Source: an uncultured Clostridia bacterium (GTDB taxonomy: Bacteria; Bacillota; Clostridia; Lachnospirales; Lachnospiraceae). Taken from it: DNA of 58,873 nt. The position numbers were made by a program, and so were the translations under genes. Within the stretch, counting starts at the first letter, position 1; every line of letters starts with the position of its first letter. The DNA lies in the NCBI GenBank assembly GCA_937895705.1, contig CALBKM010000033.1:1-58873 (forward strand), written 5' to 3'. Below are positions 1 through 8,568 of the stretch, piece by piece. The notes beneath the pieces were generated by a model that saw only the letters and a list, made by a program, of their open reading frames with translations, ran no database searches and had not been told where the DNA came from.

Positions 1-487
1 TTCTTTCTAATGTATACCAAACATCTATTTCATCTTTAGAAGGTGCTTCCCACATAGACAATAATTTTCCCATAAGACCTTCATCCAGATAATAATCCGA
101 ACCACCTTCGCCATTTAATACCCTACGGTTTCGTTCTTCAATGTTTTTATTCCATGTTTGGTCATCAACATCAATGTAATGCCATTCGCAATGAACATTC
201 TGAGAGCGACAAAACTCGTTTAAGCTTCTTCTGTTTTCTGAACTCCAAAACCCCCAATCTAAAATTACAGTACAATCTATGTTTACTAATTCCACCGATT
301 TTTTCTTAAAATAGCTCCAAATTCTTAACGCCATTTCGTCGTGTTTCTCACCCAAATCATTATCAAACAAATCCTTTGTTAATTCATCGCATGATAAAAT
401 AACCGCTTTCTCTTTTTCTTTTATTTGATTGGCGTAATAGGTTTTTCCGCAACATATTTTCCCACAGATTGCTATTATCTTTGCCAT
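1..487 (-). CDS. P-loop ATPase / kinase-like protein (3' end cut by window edge)
   Basis: Read leftward from an ATG at 487, preceded by AAGGAG eight bases upstream. The open frame runs off the window at base 1, so only about 162 residues are visible. Residues 7-15 form a Walker A loop (GKICCGKTY). Further on there is a conserved-looking LDWGFW segment and an ERN-RR stretch of the kind seen in small AAA_33-type kinases that phosphorylate nucleosides, antibiotics or toxin targets. The substrate cannot be told from sequence. Local AT content is higher than in the pnp region, which fits accessory DNA. The P-loop call is firm; a specific function is not. Confidence 0.7.
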   Translation of the reverse strand, partial: MAKIIAICGKICCGKTYYANQIKEKEKAVILSCDELTKDLFDNDLGEKHDEMALRIWSYFKKKSVELVNIDCTVILDWGFWSSENRRSLNEFCRSQNVHCEWHYIDVDDQTWNKNIEERNRRVLNGEGGSDYYLDEGLMGKLLSMWEAPSKDEIDVWYTLER

Positions 488-585
488 AAGCATTTCTCCT
501 TGCCTTATATAAATTCTGATTTATCTACTTATCTGTCCTCATATTTTTCTTATCTATCTGATTCAAAGTTTTTTATCTCTATAAA

Positions 586-861
586 TCACAAAATAAATAA
601 TCCCTCTGTATCATAAAGCCCCTCGTCAAAAATCTTTGATATTTTCAAATCATCAATAATAGTCTCCGCTATTTTAGATACAAGAATCTCCTTTTCATCA
701 AATCGGCATATTTTATTCAAAAGAATGTGGTCCGTATCATCGCATAGATTCCAAACTCCCTCATGGTTTGTAATAGAATACCTCCTGCCGTTATAGACAA
801 ACTCAATCTCTCTGCCCTGTTTCAAATAACCAGCAAGATTGCTAAATGTAATCTTCTCCAT
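586..861 (-). CDS. small hypothetical protein, 91 aa
   Basis: The start is placed at the internal ATG (MEKITFSNL), which has GGCGGAG eight bases upstream. A longer frame to 939 would run into the inverted repeat at 907-1138 and lacks a ribosome site. The product is acidic and soluble, with no signal peptide or membrane segment. It has the feel of a small clostridial protein of unknown function (REIEFVYNGRRYSIT, CDDTD), probably a compact beta-rich domain followed by helices. It lies 98 bases downstream of the leftward P-loop gene's start side and is read in the same direction. No function is proposed. Confidence 0.55.
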   Translation of the reverse strand: MEKITFSNLAGYLKQGREIEFVYNGRRYSITNHEGVWNLCDDTDHILLNKICRFDEKEILVSKIAETIIDDLKISKIFDEGLYDTEGLFIL

Positions 862-906
862 TGTCAAATCTCCGCCCCAAATTACTATAAATTTTTTCCC
901 ATTCCT

Positions 907-1138
907 TGTAAAGTAATAGACGCACCGGCTCTTTCGCATATATAAGCATGTAAAACAAAAGTCGAAAAATGAAAAGTTTCAGTAGGAACCTTAAGCAAAC
1001 GCCGGTACTTGGCGAAGTATTTTTGAGCCTAGTAGCCGCTGCGTTTGTGCAAGAGCGAGAGCGGGTTCCCGTGAAACTATTTCATTTTTCGACTGGTTTA
1101 AATGCCCTCTTATGCGAAAGAGCGGTCCATTACTTTAC
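907..1138 (-). repeat. 232-nt inverted repeat folding over the pnp stop codon
   Basis: Four perfectly complementary blocks nest around one centre: 908-917 with 1129-1138 (10 bp), 929-940 with 1111-1122 (12 bp), 961-974 with 1080-1093 (14 bp), and 977-982 with 1071-1076 (6 bp). The core at about 995-1047 adds CAAACGC/GCGTTTG and CGG-TACT/AGTA-GCCG pairings. The outermost block contains the last two sense codons and the stop of pnp. The RNA from pnp would therefore end in a very long hairpin that begins inside the coding sequence. It could be a 3' stabiliser or terminator, or a small palindromic mobile element. No U-tract or target duplication was found. Confidence 0.8.
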
Positions 1139-3217
1139 ATCCTTAATACTGAAGCTGATTCTGCCCATCTTGTCCTTGCCGAGGCAAACTGCCTTTACAA
1201 CATCACCAAGGGTCAGAACATCTTCTACGTGGTTGATGCGCTCCTTGGAAATCTTGGAGATGTGAACCATTGCTTCCTTGCCCGGTGCGAACTCAAGGAA
1301 TGCACCGAATTCCTTAATGCTGACAACCTTTCCTTCCAGAACCTGTCCCTCTTCGAAATCGGTAACAATAATCTGGATGAGGTCGATGGCACGCTGCATA
1401 CCTGCCGGGTCGGTTCCGCAAACGGAAACTGCACCGTCATCGGTAATATCAATTTTAACGCCGCACTCTTCGATGATTGCGTTGATGGTCTTACCTCTCT
1501 GACCGACAACTTCACCGATCTTGGACGGATCGATCTGAATCTGAACAATCTTCGGAGCGTACTCGTTTACTTCCGGTCTCGGCTCAGCAATTGCCGGCTT
1601 CATGCAGTTCTCCATAATGAACATTCTTGCTTCGCGGCATCTTGCGATAGCTCCCTCCACGATGCTTCTGGTCAGACCGTGAATCTTAATATCCATCTGG
1701 ATAGCGGTAATACCTTCATCGGTACCGGTTACCTTAAAGTCCATATCGCCGAAGAAGTCCTCAAGACCCTGAATATCGGTTAACAATACATAATCATCGT
1801 CGGTATCGCCGGTTACAAGACCACAGGAAATACCTGCAACCATCTTACGAATCGGAACACCTGCAGCCATCAGGGACATACAGGAAGCACAGGTAGATGC
1901 CATGGAGGTAGAACCGTTGGACTCGAAAGTCTCGGATACGGTACGGATTGCGTACGGGAATACATCCTCGGTCGGAAGAACCGGAAGAAGTGCTCTCTCT
2001 GCAAGTGCTCCGTGACCGATTTCACGACGTCCCGGACCTCTGGAAACCTTGGTCTCACCTACGGAGTAGGACGGGAAGTTGTAGTGATGCATGTAACGCT
2101 TGGACACTTCGTTCTCATCCAAACCATCAAGCTTCTGAGCATCGGAAAGCGGAGCCAAAGTGGTAACGTTACAAATCTGGGTCTGACCTCTGGTGAACAT
2201 AGCGGAACCATGTACACGCGGGATAATATCAACTTCTGCAGCGAGTCTACGAATCTGAGTAAGCTCTCTGCCGTCCGGACGCTTGTGATCCTTTAAGATC
2301 ATCTTACGAACGGTCTTCTTCTGGTACTGGTAGATCGCCTCACCAAGAACAGCAAGCCACTCTTCGTTATCAGCAAAAGCCTCTTCAAGCTTTGCGGTAA
2401 TCTGACGGATATTCTCCTCACGAACCTGCTTCTCATCGGTAAATACAGCCTCTTCCATCTCAGCCGGCGGAACAAGCTCCTTAATTGCTGCGAATAACTC
2501 TTCCGGAACCGCACAACTGGTGTAGGTGTGCTTTTCCTTACCGCACTCTGCAACAATCTTATCGATGAAAGCGATAACCTGCTGGTTAATCTCGTGAGCG
2601 GCATAAATTGCCTCTATCATCTTTGCTTCCGGTACTTCGTTTGCACCTGCTTCGATCATGATAACCTTATCACGGGTGGAAGCTACGGTAAGCTTTAAGT
2701 CGGAAACCTTGTTCTGGGAAGAATTCGGGTTGAATACGAACTCTCCGTTAATCAAACCAACCTGGGTGGTAGCACACGGGCCGTCAAACGGAATATCGGA
2801 AATCGCTACTGCGATTGCGGAACCCAGCATAGCGGTAAGTTCCGGACTGCACTCCGGGTCTACGGACATAACCATGTTGTTTAAAGTAACGTCGTTTCTG
2901 TAATCCTTCGGGAACAACGGACGCATCGGACGGTCGATTACACGGGAAGTAAGGACAGCGTTCTCGGAAGCCTTACCCTCTCTGCGGTTGAAACCGCCCG
3001 GAATCTTACCTACTGCGTACAACTTCTCCTCGTACTCTACGCTGAGCGGGAAGAAATCGATACCCTCACGCGGCTTCTCGGAAGCCGTTGCGGTGGAAAG
3101 CACCGTCGTGTCACCATAGTGCATGAAAGCTGCACCGTTTGCCTGTGCGGCAACTCTGCCGATATCTACGGTCAAAGTTCTGCCTGCGAGTTCCATAGAA
3201 AAACTCTTGAATGCCAT
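1130..3217 (-). CDS. pnp: polyribonucleotide nucleotidyltransferase (PNPase)
   Basis: 695-residue 3'-to-5' exoribonuclease that degrades RNA by phosphorolysis, normally as a trimer in the RNA degradosome. The start MAFKSFSMEL follows AAGGAG; a 15-codon longer frame lacks a site. Two RNase PH domains are visible (N-terminal FNRREGK / RPMRPLFP; C-terminal MFTRGQTQ, SRGPGRREIGHGALAERAL, and the metal-binding segment DMDFKVTGTDEGITAIQMDIK). These are followed by a KH domain (IGEVVGQRGKTINAI) and an S1 domain (GKVVSIKEFGAFLEF). Length and order are those of the family. It usually sits next to rpsO, but here rpsO is about 11 kb away. Its stop codon is in the fold-back at 907-1138. Confidence 0.98.
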   Translation of the reverse strand: MAFKSFSMELAGRTLTVDIGRVAAQANGAAFMHYGDTTVLSTATASEKPREGIDFFPLSVEYEEKLYAVGKIPGGFNRREGKASENAVLTSRVIDRPMRPLFPKDYRNDVTLNNMVMSVDPECSPELTAMLGSAIAVAISDIPFDGPCATTQVGLINGEFVFNPNSSQNKVSDLKLTVASTRDKVIMIEAGANEVPEAKMIEAIYAAHEINQQVIAFIDKIVAECGKEKHTYTSCAVPEELFAAIKELVPPAEMEEAVFTDEKQVREENIRQITAKLEEAFADNEEWLAVLGEAIYQYQKKTVRKMILKDHKRPDGRELTQIRRLAAEVDIIPRVHGSAMFTRGQTQICNVTTLAPLSDAQKLDGLDENEVSKRYMHHYNFPSYSVGETKVSRGPGRREIGHGALAERALLPVLPTEDVFPYAIRTVSETFESNGSTSMASTCASCMSLMAAGVPIRKMVAGISCGLVTGDTDDDYVLLTDIQGLEDFFGDMDFKVTGTDEGITAIQMDIKIHGLTRSIVEGAIARCREARMFIMENCMKPAIAEPRPEVNEYAPKIVQIQIDPSKIGEVVGQRGKTINAIIEECGVKIDITDDGAVSVCGTDPAGMQRAIDLIQIIVTDFEEGQVLEGKVVSIKEFGAFLEFAPGKEAMVHISKISKERINHVEDVLTLGDVVKAVCLGKDKMGRISFSIKDVK

Positions 3218-3564
3218 ATCTAATCTCCTTTTGTGATGTTCTTGCGGAGATTGCCGAAACAACTGGAAAACACACCGTAACCGACATGCTTTTCAGAAGT
3301 CTCGGGATATATCTCCGCTAAATATATATGATACCACAATATGTGGAAAAAGAAAAGCACTTTTTTCGAAATCAGAAAAAGGCAATCGCCACAGAGTGGT
3401 TGACCTTAGTTGAGAGTAAAAAGCCTTCCCTCACTCGCCAAAGTACAGGGAAGGTTTTTTGTTGCTATATTATTGACAAACTAAAACAATGAATGTCAAC
3501 AATGCCAGAAGGAACATTGCGAAGGACAGCAAAGCCTTAAAGTCAAAACGATTCTAAAAACACC
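3218..3564. other. gap without a supported gene
   Basis: Between pnp and the TetR promoter there is an AT-rich stretch holding one clear intrinsic terminator (3418-3460) whose upstream gene is absent. A 22-codon ATG frame at 3489-3557 has no ribosome site and was not accepted. The orphan terminator suggests that a rightward gene once lay here and was deleted, or that a short untranslated RNA ends here. Confidence 0.5.
3418..3460 (+). terminator. intrinsic terminator without an obvious gene
   Basis: CCTTCCCT (3424-3431) pairs with AGGGAAGG (3447-3454) and is followed by six T residues. A run of A precedes it, so it could also work weakly leftward. No rightward coding sequence precedes it. Confidence 0.75.
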
Positions 3565-3593
3565 TTGACAGCTAATAATAATTAGCTTATACT
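3565..3593 (+). promoter_or_regulatory. sigma-A promoter of the TetR-type gene
   Basis: Consensus TTGACA at 3565-3570 and TATACT at 3588-3593 with a 17-nt spacer. The spacer is almost filled by the first operator palindrome at 3571-3586. Confidence 0.85.
3571..3586. promoter_or_regulatory. operator O1 (GCTAAT-N4-ATTAGC)
   Basis: Perfect 6-bp half-sites around AATA, placed between the -35 and -10 boxes. Binding here would block RNA polymerase directly. The same half-sites recur at 3605-3620, which supports a specific dimeric regulator; the TetR-type protein encoded next is the natural candidate. Confidence 0.8.
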
Positions 3594-3604
3594 CATCTTA
3601 ACAA

Positions 3605-3620
3605 GCTAATATTCATTAGC
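3605..3620. promoter_or_regulatory. operator O2 (GCTAAT-N4-ATTAGC)
   Basis: Second copy of the palindrome with spacer ATTC. It lies just downstream of the expected transcription start. The centres of the two operators are 34 bp apart, a little over three helical turns. Confidence 0.8.
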
Positions 3621-3665
3621 CATTCTCATAAAACATTAACAACATTTTTATGAAACGAGGTTTCC

Positions 3666-4289
3666 ATGAACACAAAATCACGAATTTTAGACGCTTCTCT
3701 GACCCTTTTTTCCGAAAAAGGCTACCACTCCGTCTCCGTTGCCGAAATTGCTGATGCTGTAGGCATCAAAGCACCGTCTCTTTATAAGCATTATAAAAGC
3801 AAGCGGGACATTTTTGATGCCATTCTCTTAGAGATGCAAACCCGCTATGAGACTCAGGCAAGCAGCTTAAATATGAACGGTAGTAATGCAACTGATGATG
3901 CCGGTATCTTCTCTTCCGTTTCGGAAGATACCTTAATTCAAATGGGCATCGGCCTATTCACTTACTTTTTGCATGATGACTATGTATGCAGATTCCGTAA
4001 AATGCTGACCATTGAACAGTTTCACGATACGGAACTGGCTGCACTTTACACAAAACAGTATACCGATGATCCCCTCTCCTATCAAAGTCAGATATTTTCT
4101 ATGCTAGGTGCTTGTGGGTTGTTTCGTACGGCAAAAGCCGATGTTATGGCACTCCATTTCTATGCACCCCTTTATCTTCTGCTGACGCTTTGCGACAGGG
4201 AACCGGAACGAGAATCGGAAGCCCTCCTGCTTTTGGAACAACACATCAAACAATTCAATCAAATGTACAAAAAGGAGAACGCACAATGA
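3666..4289 (+). CDS. TetR/AcrR-type transcriptional regulator
   Basis: 207 residues. The N-terminal 50 residues carry the TetR helix-turn-helix (RILDASLTLFSEKGYHSVSV-AEIADAVGIKAPSLYKHYKSKRDIF). The remainder is a helical ligand-binding domain with no recognisable ligand signature. The gene is translated from an ATG after ACGAGG. It overlaps the next gene by four bases (ATGA), so the two are translationally coupled. The paired palindromes at its promoter point to autoregulation and control of the downstream flavoprotein. Confidence 0.92.
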   Translation: MNTKSRILDASLTLFSEKGYHSVSVAEIADAVGIKAPSLYKHYKSKRDIFDAILLEMQTRYETQASSLNMNGSNATDDAGIFSSVSEDTLIQMGIGLFTYFLHDDYVCRFRKMLTIEQFHDTELAALYTKQYTDDPLSYQSQIFSMLGACGLFRTAKADVMALHFYAPLYLLLTLCDREPERESEALLLLEQHIKQFNQMYKKENAQ

Positions 4290-4984
4290 ATATTGTATTG
4301 ATTCACGGACAAAACCACAAGGGAAGTACCTATCATATCGGATGTATGATAGCGGAAAAAGTAACAGCAGAAAAAGAAATCACGGAATTTTTTCTTCCGA
4401 AAGACTTAAATCACTTCTGTCTGGGATGCTATAAGTGTATCGAAGGAGACCAACACTGTCCGTTTTACGAAGAAAAAAAGAGAATCATGGATGCGGTGGA
4501 GGCCGCAGATTTACTTATCTTTACCACACCGACCTATTGCCTAAGAGCCTCTGCTCCCATGAAGTCCTTTCTTGACCTGACTTTCACCTACTGGATGTCC
4601 CACCGTCCTCGCGCCTGCATGTTTTCCAAAAAAGCCGTAGTAGTCTCTACTGCTGCCGGTGCCGGTGCCAAATCTGCGGCCAAAGACATTTCAACCGCGT
4701 TGTTTTACCAAGGAGTTCCTTACATAAAAAAAATCGGTGTCGCCCTGCAGGCCATGAACTGGGATATGGTTTCCGAAAAGAAGAAAGAAAAGCTGGATAG
4801 AATTACAACAAAATTAGCAAAGAAACTTTCCTCCCCGAAAAAACCTTTTGTAGGTTTCAAAACACGTTTCATATTCTTTGTCATGAGTAGAATGCAGTCC
4901 GGCGGAATGGGTTCCTCCCCGATAGAGAAGACCTATTGGAAAGAAAACGGATGGCTGGATAAAATGCGTCCGTGGAACGAATAA
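4286..4984 (+). CDS. NADPH-dependent FMN reductase / flavodoxin-like protein
   Basis: 232 residues; the start follows AAGGAG nine bases upstream and overlaps the regulator's stop codon. The N-terminus (VLIHGQNHKGSTYHIG) is the FMN-phosphate loop of the NADPH-dependent FMN reductase / NAD(P)H oxidoreductase family. The C-G-C-Y-K-C-I segment at about residue 50 and the TPTYCLRASAPMKSFLDL segment fit this family's flavin site. A basic C-terminal extension of about 60 residues is longer than in the simplest members. Probably reduces a quinone, nitro or azo compound sensed by the coupled TetR-type regulator; substrate unknown. Confidence 0.82.
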   Translation: MNIVLIHGQNHKGSTYHIGCMIAEKVTAEKEITEFFLPKDLNHFCLGCYKCIEGDQHCPFYEEKKRIMDAVEAADLLIFTTPTYCLRASAPMKSFLDLTFTYWMSHRPRACMFSKKAVVVSTAAGAGAKSAAKDISTALFYQGVPYIKKIGVALQAMNWDMVSEKKKEKLDRITTKLAKKLSSPKKPFVGFKTRFIFFVMSRMQSGGMGSSPIEKTYWKENGWLDKMRPWNE

Positions 4985-4988
4985 AAAA

Positions 4989-5030
4989 GAAAAACCACCG
5001 TTTCAGTCACATCCGATGCGGTGGTTTTTT
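4989..5030 (+). terminator. terminator of the TetR-reductase operon
   Basis: AAAACCACCG (4991-5000) pairs with CGGTGGTTTT (5019-5028), and a T-rich tail follows. The A-run on the left could also serve leftward transcription. Confidence 0.85.
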
Positions 5031-5154
5031 CTCTTCTGTTTTCCTAGACTACCCTATTCGGCTCACCACCACAATGACTACCCATGCCATTACTCCTAAT
5101 CTGGCAAACCGTATTACAAACTCTTTCCAATCCCCTTTTCCCTTTTTCAATCCC

Positions 5155-6747
5155 CTACAGCTCCTCAAACTTCTTTCCGCCCCACTTTACCATCAAAAGA
5201 TAGAACAAATAGGTGACGAAAATAAACAGGACATTCACGATTGAAAACGCAAGCAGGCTGTTCTTTGCTCCGCCGAGCATTACCATAAATCCGAAGTAGA
5301 TACCTACATAAATCGCACTGACAAACATCATAACAAAGATTGCAAAGAACACTGCCATGGACTGCTTACACGGCGCTGCTTCGTTCGGCCAGTCAAGGCG
5401 TGGGAAGCACATATTAAATATGAGTCCCAATACACCGGTCAATACAAACAACACTGCCGTACCGATTATCGCCAAAATCGTTTCAAACCAGCCGATTTTA
5501 TATACAATCCCGAGAACTAACGCTCCCACAGAAGCCACCGGCACGGAAGCAATACAATGGAACCGAAGCTTTGCCTTTAATACATCGGCACCGCTAATCG
5601 GCATGGAACGTAAAATCCAGATATGCTTTCCTTCCAAAGATACGGACGGTGCTGAAATCGGTGTCATGGAAGCCAGAAGTCCCATTGCTCCGGTCAAAAG
5701 TACCGGAAGTACATGTAGCATTTTTCCGTTCATCATCTGTGTCATTGCCGTCATCAGCTTATCTTTTAACATAATGCCGGCACCAACAAACGCAACAATC
5801 ATGAAAAGACCCATTCCGATATTCACAAGATAGGTGGTACTGGTAAAGAAACGCTTGGACTCCTTCTTGCACACAGTTCCTATCGCCGAACGTACCTTAT
5901 CGTCTCTCTTCTGCTTTGCTGCACGCTTTGTCTTACCGCCTACCAGCATTGCACGGACAAAGGTTACATTCAAAATCACGGTAACAATCGCAAACACTGC
6001 GATACAAACAATCGCCAGAAGCACAAATTGTAACCAGTCGCCGAAGCAAGCCACGCCGAACGCATAAAACGGCCATGCAAAGCTATGAATCGCGGAAGCA
6101 ATTTTTCCTCCGTTATTTACAAGCAACATCATCAGAGTCTCAATCCGGTTGATGCCCACAAAGTACAAAATCATAACCGCGGTCATAAATATGGTTGCCA
6201 CAATGGCTTTATGACGAAAACCCGCCAACAAAAAATGTAACAGCCAACCCAGCAAACAGGTCACAGCCTGGGTCAGAAGTCCAATAAACAGCATGGACAG
6301 CACATACACCAGCCAAAAGCTTCCCGAAAAACCCTCCTTAAAACTGTACACAAGTCCCGCCGGCATCATCACTACCACTACAAATACCATGGTCAGCAAA
6401 TACAATACAAACACGCGGCTTCCGACGATACTTCCCGGCTTTAACGGCATAGCAAGGAGCAATTCATTGTCTTTGGCCTGATACATCTGAGCTTGTGTCG
6501 TAAACACCGTACCGAAAATACCGAAGGCAAAAGCTAAAAGCGCCGACAACGCAAAATACAACCATGCAAAATCAGTCTCTAAAAACTCCGACATCATCCC
6601 CCAGGCACCGAACAACATTCCTTCTATGGTAATAAACAAAAATGCCATTGCCACCACAATCAAGGCACCCATGCCCTTCTTTCCGCCAACGGATTTCTTC
6701 ATAGCAGCAAACATGGCCTTGATTCGAATTCCGATTAAAAGCTTCAT
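5155..6747 (-). CDS. ABC-2-like exporter membrane protein
   Basis: 530 residues with about twelve hydrophobic membrane segments from end to end and short basic loops (for example GGKTKRAAKQKRDDK near residue 275). It resembles the large permeases of clostridial ABC exporters (NELLLAMPLKPGSIVGSRVFVLYLL, LRSMPISGADVLKAK). Its start overlaps the stop of the ATPase gene upstream by four bases, so the pair is co-translated. The substrate is unknown; such pairs export lipids, peptides or drugs, or confer bacteriocin tolerance. Confidence 0.85.
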   Translation of the reverse strand: MKLLIGIRIKAMFAAMKKSVGGKKGMGALIVVAMAFLFITIEGMLFGAWGMMSEFLETDFAWLYFALSALLAFAFGIFGTVFTTQAQMYQAKDNELLLAMPLKPGSIVGSRVFVLYLLTMVFVVVVMMPAGLVYSFKEGFSGSFWLVYVLSMLFIGLLTQAVTCLLGWLLHFLLAGFRHKAIVATIFMTAVMILYFVGINRIETLMMLLVNNGGKIASAIHSFAWPFYAFGVACFGDWLQFVLLAIVCIAVFAIVTVILNVTFVRAMLVGGKTKRAAKQKRDDKVRSAIGTVCKKESKRFFTSTTYLVNIGMGLFMIVAFVGAGIMLKDKLMTAMTQMMNGKMLHVLPVLLTGAMGLLASMTPISAPSVSLEGKHIWILRSMPISGADVLKAKLRFHCIASVPVASVGALVLGIVYKIGWFETILAIIGTAVLFVLTGVLGLIFNMCFPRLDWPNEAAPCKQSMAVFFAIFVMMFVSAIYVGIYFGFMVMLGGAKNSLLAFSIVNVLFIFVTYLFYLLMVKWGGKKFEEL

Positions 6748-7457
6748 GCCTTCTCATCCTCCAATTCCAAGAACACTTCCTCTAAGGAAGAATCGCCTCT
6801 TACTTCATCCATGGTACCGGATGCTACCAGATTGCCCCCCTTAATAATCGCTACCTTGTGGCAAAGCTTCTCTGCCACCTCAAGCACATGAGTGGAGAAG
6901 AAAATCGCTCCGCCCTCTTCGCAGTGTTTCTTCATGAGCTGCTTTAACTGATGGGATGCGGATGGGTCAAGACCTACAAACGGCTCATCCATTAAAATCA
7001 ACTTCGGTCCGTGCACCAGTGCAGAAATAATTGCCACCTTCTGCTTCATACCGTGGGAATACTCGGAAATCGGAAGCGCCAGTGCTTCGGTAATGCCGAG
7101 CATCTCACCGTACAGATCCATACGCTCGTTACGCTCCTTCTTCGGAACACCGTACACATCCGCCACAAAATTCAAATAATCGTAGCCCGTCAAAAAATCA
7201 TACAAATCCGGATTATCCGGAATATAGGCCATCTCTTTCTTACAGGCAATCGGATTCTCCGCAATGGACTTTCCGTTAATGAAAAGCTTACCTTCCGTGG
7301 CTGCAAGCAAACCGCAGCAAGCCTTCAGCGTCGTAGTCTTTCCTGCTCCGTTATGACCGATAAAACCGTAAATCTCTCCCGGTGCAATATGCAGATTCAA
7401 ATTATTTACCGCTACTTTCTCTCCGTAGCGCTTCGTAAAACCTTCGATTTTTAACAT
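6744..7457 (-). CDS. ABC transporter ATP-binding protein
   Basis: 237 residues. The start MLKIEGFTKRYG follows GGGAGG; an 18-codon longer frame is less likely. Walker A is GHNGAGKTTT, the signature is EYSHGMKQKVAI, Walker B is KLILMDEPFVGLD, and the switch His lies in FFSTHVLEVAE. It powers the permease encoded next, with which it overlaps. The stand-alone ATPase plus one large permease gene is the usual arrangement of ABC-2 type exporters. Confidence 0.96.
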   Translation of the reverse strand: MLKIEGFTKRYGEKVAVNNLNLHIAPGEIYGFIGHNGAGKTTTLKACCGLLAATEGKLFINGKSIAENPIACKKEMAYIPDNPDLYDFLTGYDYLNFVADVYGVPKKERNERMDLYGEMLGITEALALPISEYSHGMKQKVAIISALVHGPKLILMDEPFVGLDPSASHQLKQLMKKHCEEGGAIFFSTHVLEVAEKLCHKVAIIKGGNLVASGTMDEVRGDSSLEEVFLELEDEKA

Positions 7458-7564
7458 AAAAATAAAGCCTCCCTTGTATGATTGTACTAACTCCTTAATA
7501 CAACTATACAACAGAGGCTTTTATTTGTCAACAACAAAATATTATCAAACATGGGGCTTTGGTC

Positions 7565-8110
7565 CTACTGTGTCCATTTCTCACCTAACAGCTCGATAAT
7601 CTCTTCGATATTTTCATCCGACCGTTCCTTCCGTAGACCACCTGACCCTTTCAATAACACAAACTCCGGCATCTCAGAAGCAAACCTTACTCCGTACAAA
7701 TCATATTGTTCTCCATCAAAGTACACCGTTTCTTCCTTTAGTTCCGTCGTTTCATCTACCTCATATAAACAGGCAATACATGCCTCTGCTTCCTCCGGTG
7801 ATAAATATTCCATCCGTTCAAACTCTGAAAGATGCCCCGACAAATATTGATATAAATTCTCTATACTTGCATATGTCCGTTCTTCCTCAGACAAATCAAA
7901 AAAACACTTGGAACCGTCCCCTAGAACAAAGTACCCTTTATTTTCATACCCATTCTCGTAGGATGTTTCGCTTAAGATAAAAACAATCCTTTGACTGTAA
8001 TTAACCTGCCCATCCTCGTAACTTTGTATCTCCTTTTCACTGCTGTTTCCTTTACATCCAATCAACAGAAAGCATAGCGCACAAAAAACCAGACAAACTC
8101 TTTTTAACAT
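7565..8110 (-). CDS. predicted lipoprotein, 181 aa, unknown function
   Basis: The N-terminus is a short lipoprotein signal (basic MLKR, hydrophobic core, lipobox LLIGC at about residues 15-19), so the mature protein should be anchored to the outer face of the membrane by Cys19. The remainder is acidic and soluble, with no domain I recognise. It starts 78 bases to the left of the giant hairpin at 8189-8567, and may be read through from kdgK or have its own promoter. Confidence 0.75.
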   Translation of the reverse strand: MLKRVCLVFCALCFLLIGCKGNSSEKEIQSYEDGQVNYSQRIVFILSETSYENGYENKGYFVLGDGSKCFFDLSEEERTYASIENLYQYLSGHLSEFERMEYLSPEEAEACIACLYEVDETTELKEETVYFDGEQYDLYGVRFASEMPEFVLLKGSGGLRKERSDENIEEIIELLGEKWTQ

Positions 8111-8188
8111 AGATTACTCCCCCTCTCGCTTCCCATTTTACACCAATATAGAAAATGATGCAACCAGCACCGGAATCTTTTCCCAAAA

Positions 8189-8567
8189 ATAGCAGGGCTA
8201 ACACAGATGCAGAAGAAAGTAAATCGCGCGGCCACGTTTTATATTTTCTTTTTATCGGCTAAAACAAGTAGCCTCCATAGTATCTTTATCTCTTTGAACA
8301 TTACGCAGGATAGTAGACTTTCTTATTACTTCGCTGGCTGTTAGCAACGCACGAACAGGAGGTTCGTGCGAGCCCGCCATAAGGCATGGATGCCGCATCA
8401 GGGCGGTTGCGTCACTTTTATATATTTTCTCGAAGTAATTAGAAAGACTCTATCCGGAGTACGAGAAAAGAGGTAAATATACTATGGAGGCTACTTTCGC
8501 ATTTCTCTTGAAAAAGAAAATATAAAACGAGGCCGCGCAACCTTTCCTCTGAGCAGCCCCGCTATCA
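8189..8567 (-). repeat. 379-nt giant hairpin (near-perfect inverted repeat), possible structured RNA
   Basis: Two arms of about 140 nt face each other. The best-paired blocks are 8226-8253 with 8502-8528 (about 26 bp, one mismatch), 8268-8284 with 8480-8496 (17 bp perfect), 8325-8333 with 8431-8439 (ATTACTTCG, perfect) and the tips 8189-8199 with 8555-8565. Internal loops of similar size separate the blocks. The apical part is itself folded: GCACGAAC/GGTTCGTGC, CCCGCC/GGGCGG enclosing GGCAT/ATGCC, and GCAAC/GTTGC. Read leftward, the closing stem is followed by ATTTTT. One end is within a few bases of the kdgK stop codon. No open frame explains it. Confidence 0.85.
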
Positions 8568-8568
8568 A

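Noticed and set aside
969..1265. 98-codon rightward frame over the pnp fold-back
   Set aside because: Runs through the inverted repeat and into the antisense of pnp; no ribosome site and no protein-like composition.
3489..3557. 22-codon ATG frame (NVNNARRNIAKDSK) in the gap before the TetR-type gene
   Set aside because: No ribosome site, too short, no recognisable family; may be a remnant but cannot be supported.
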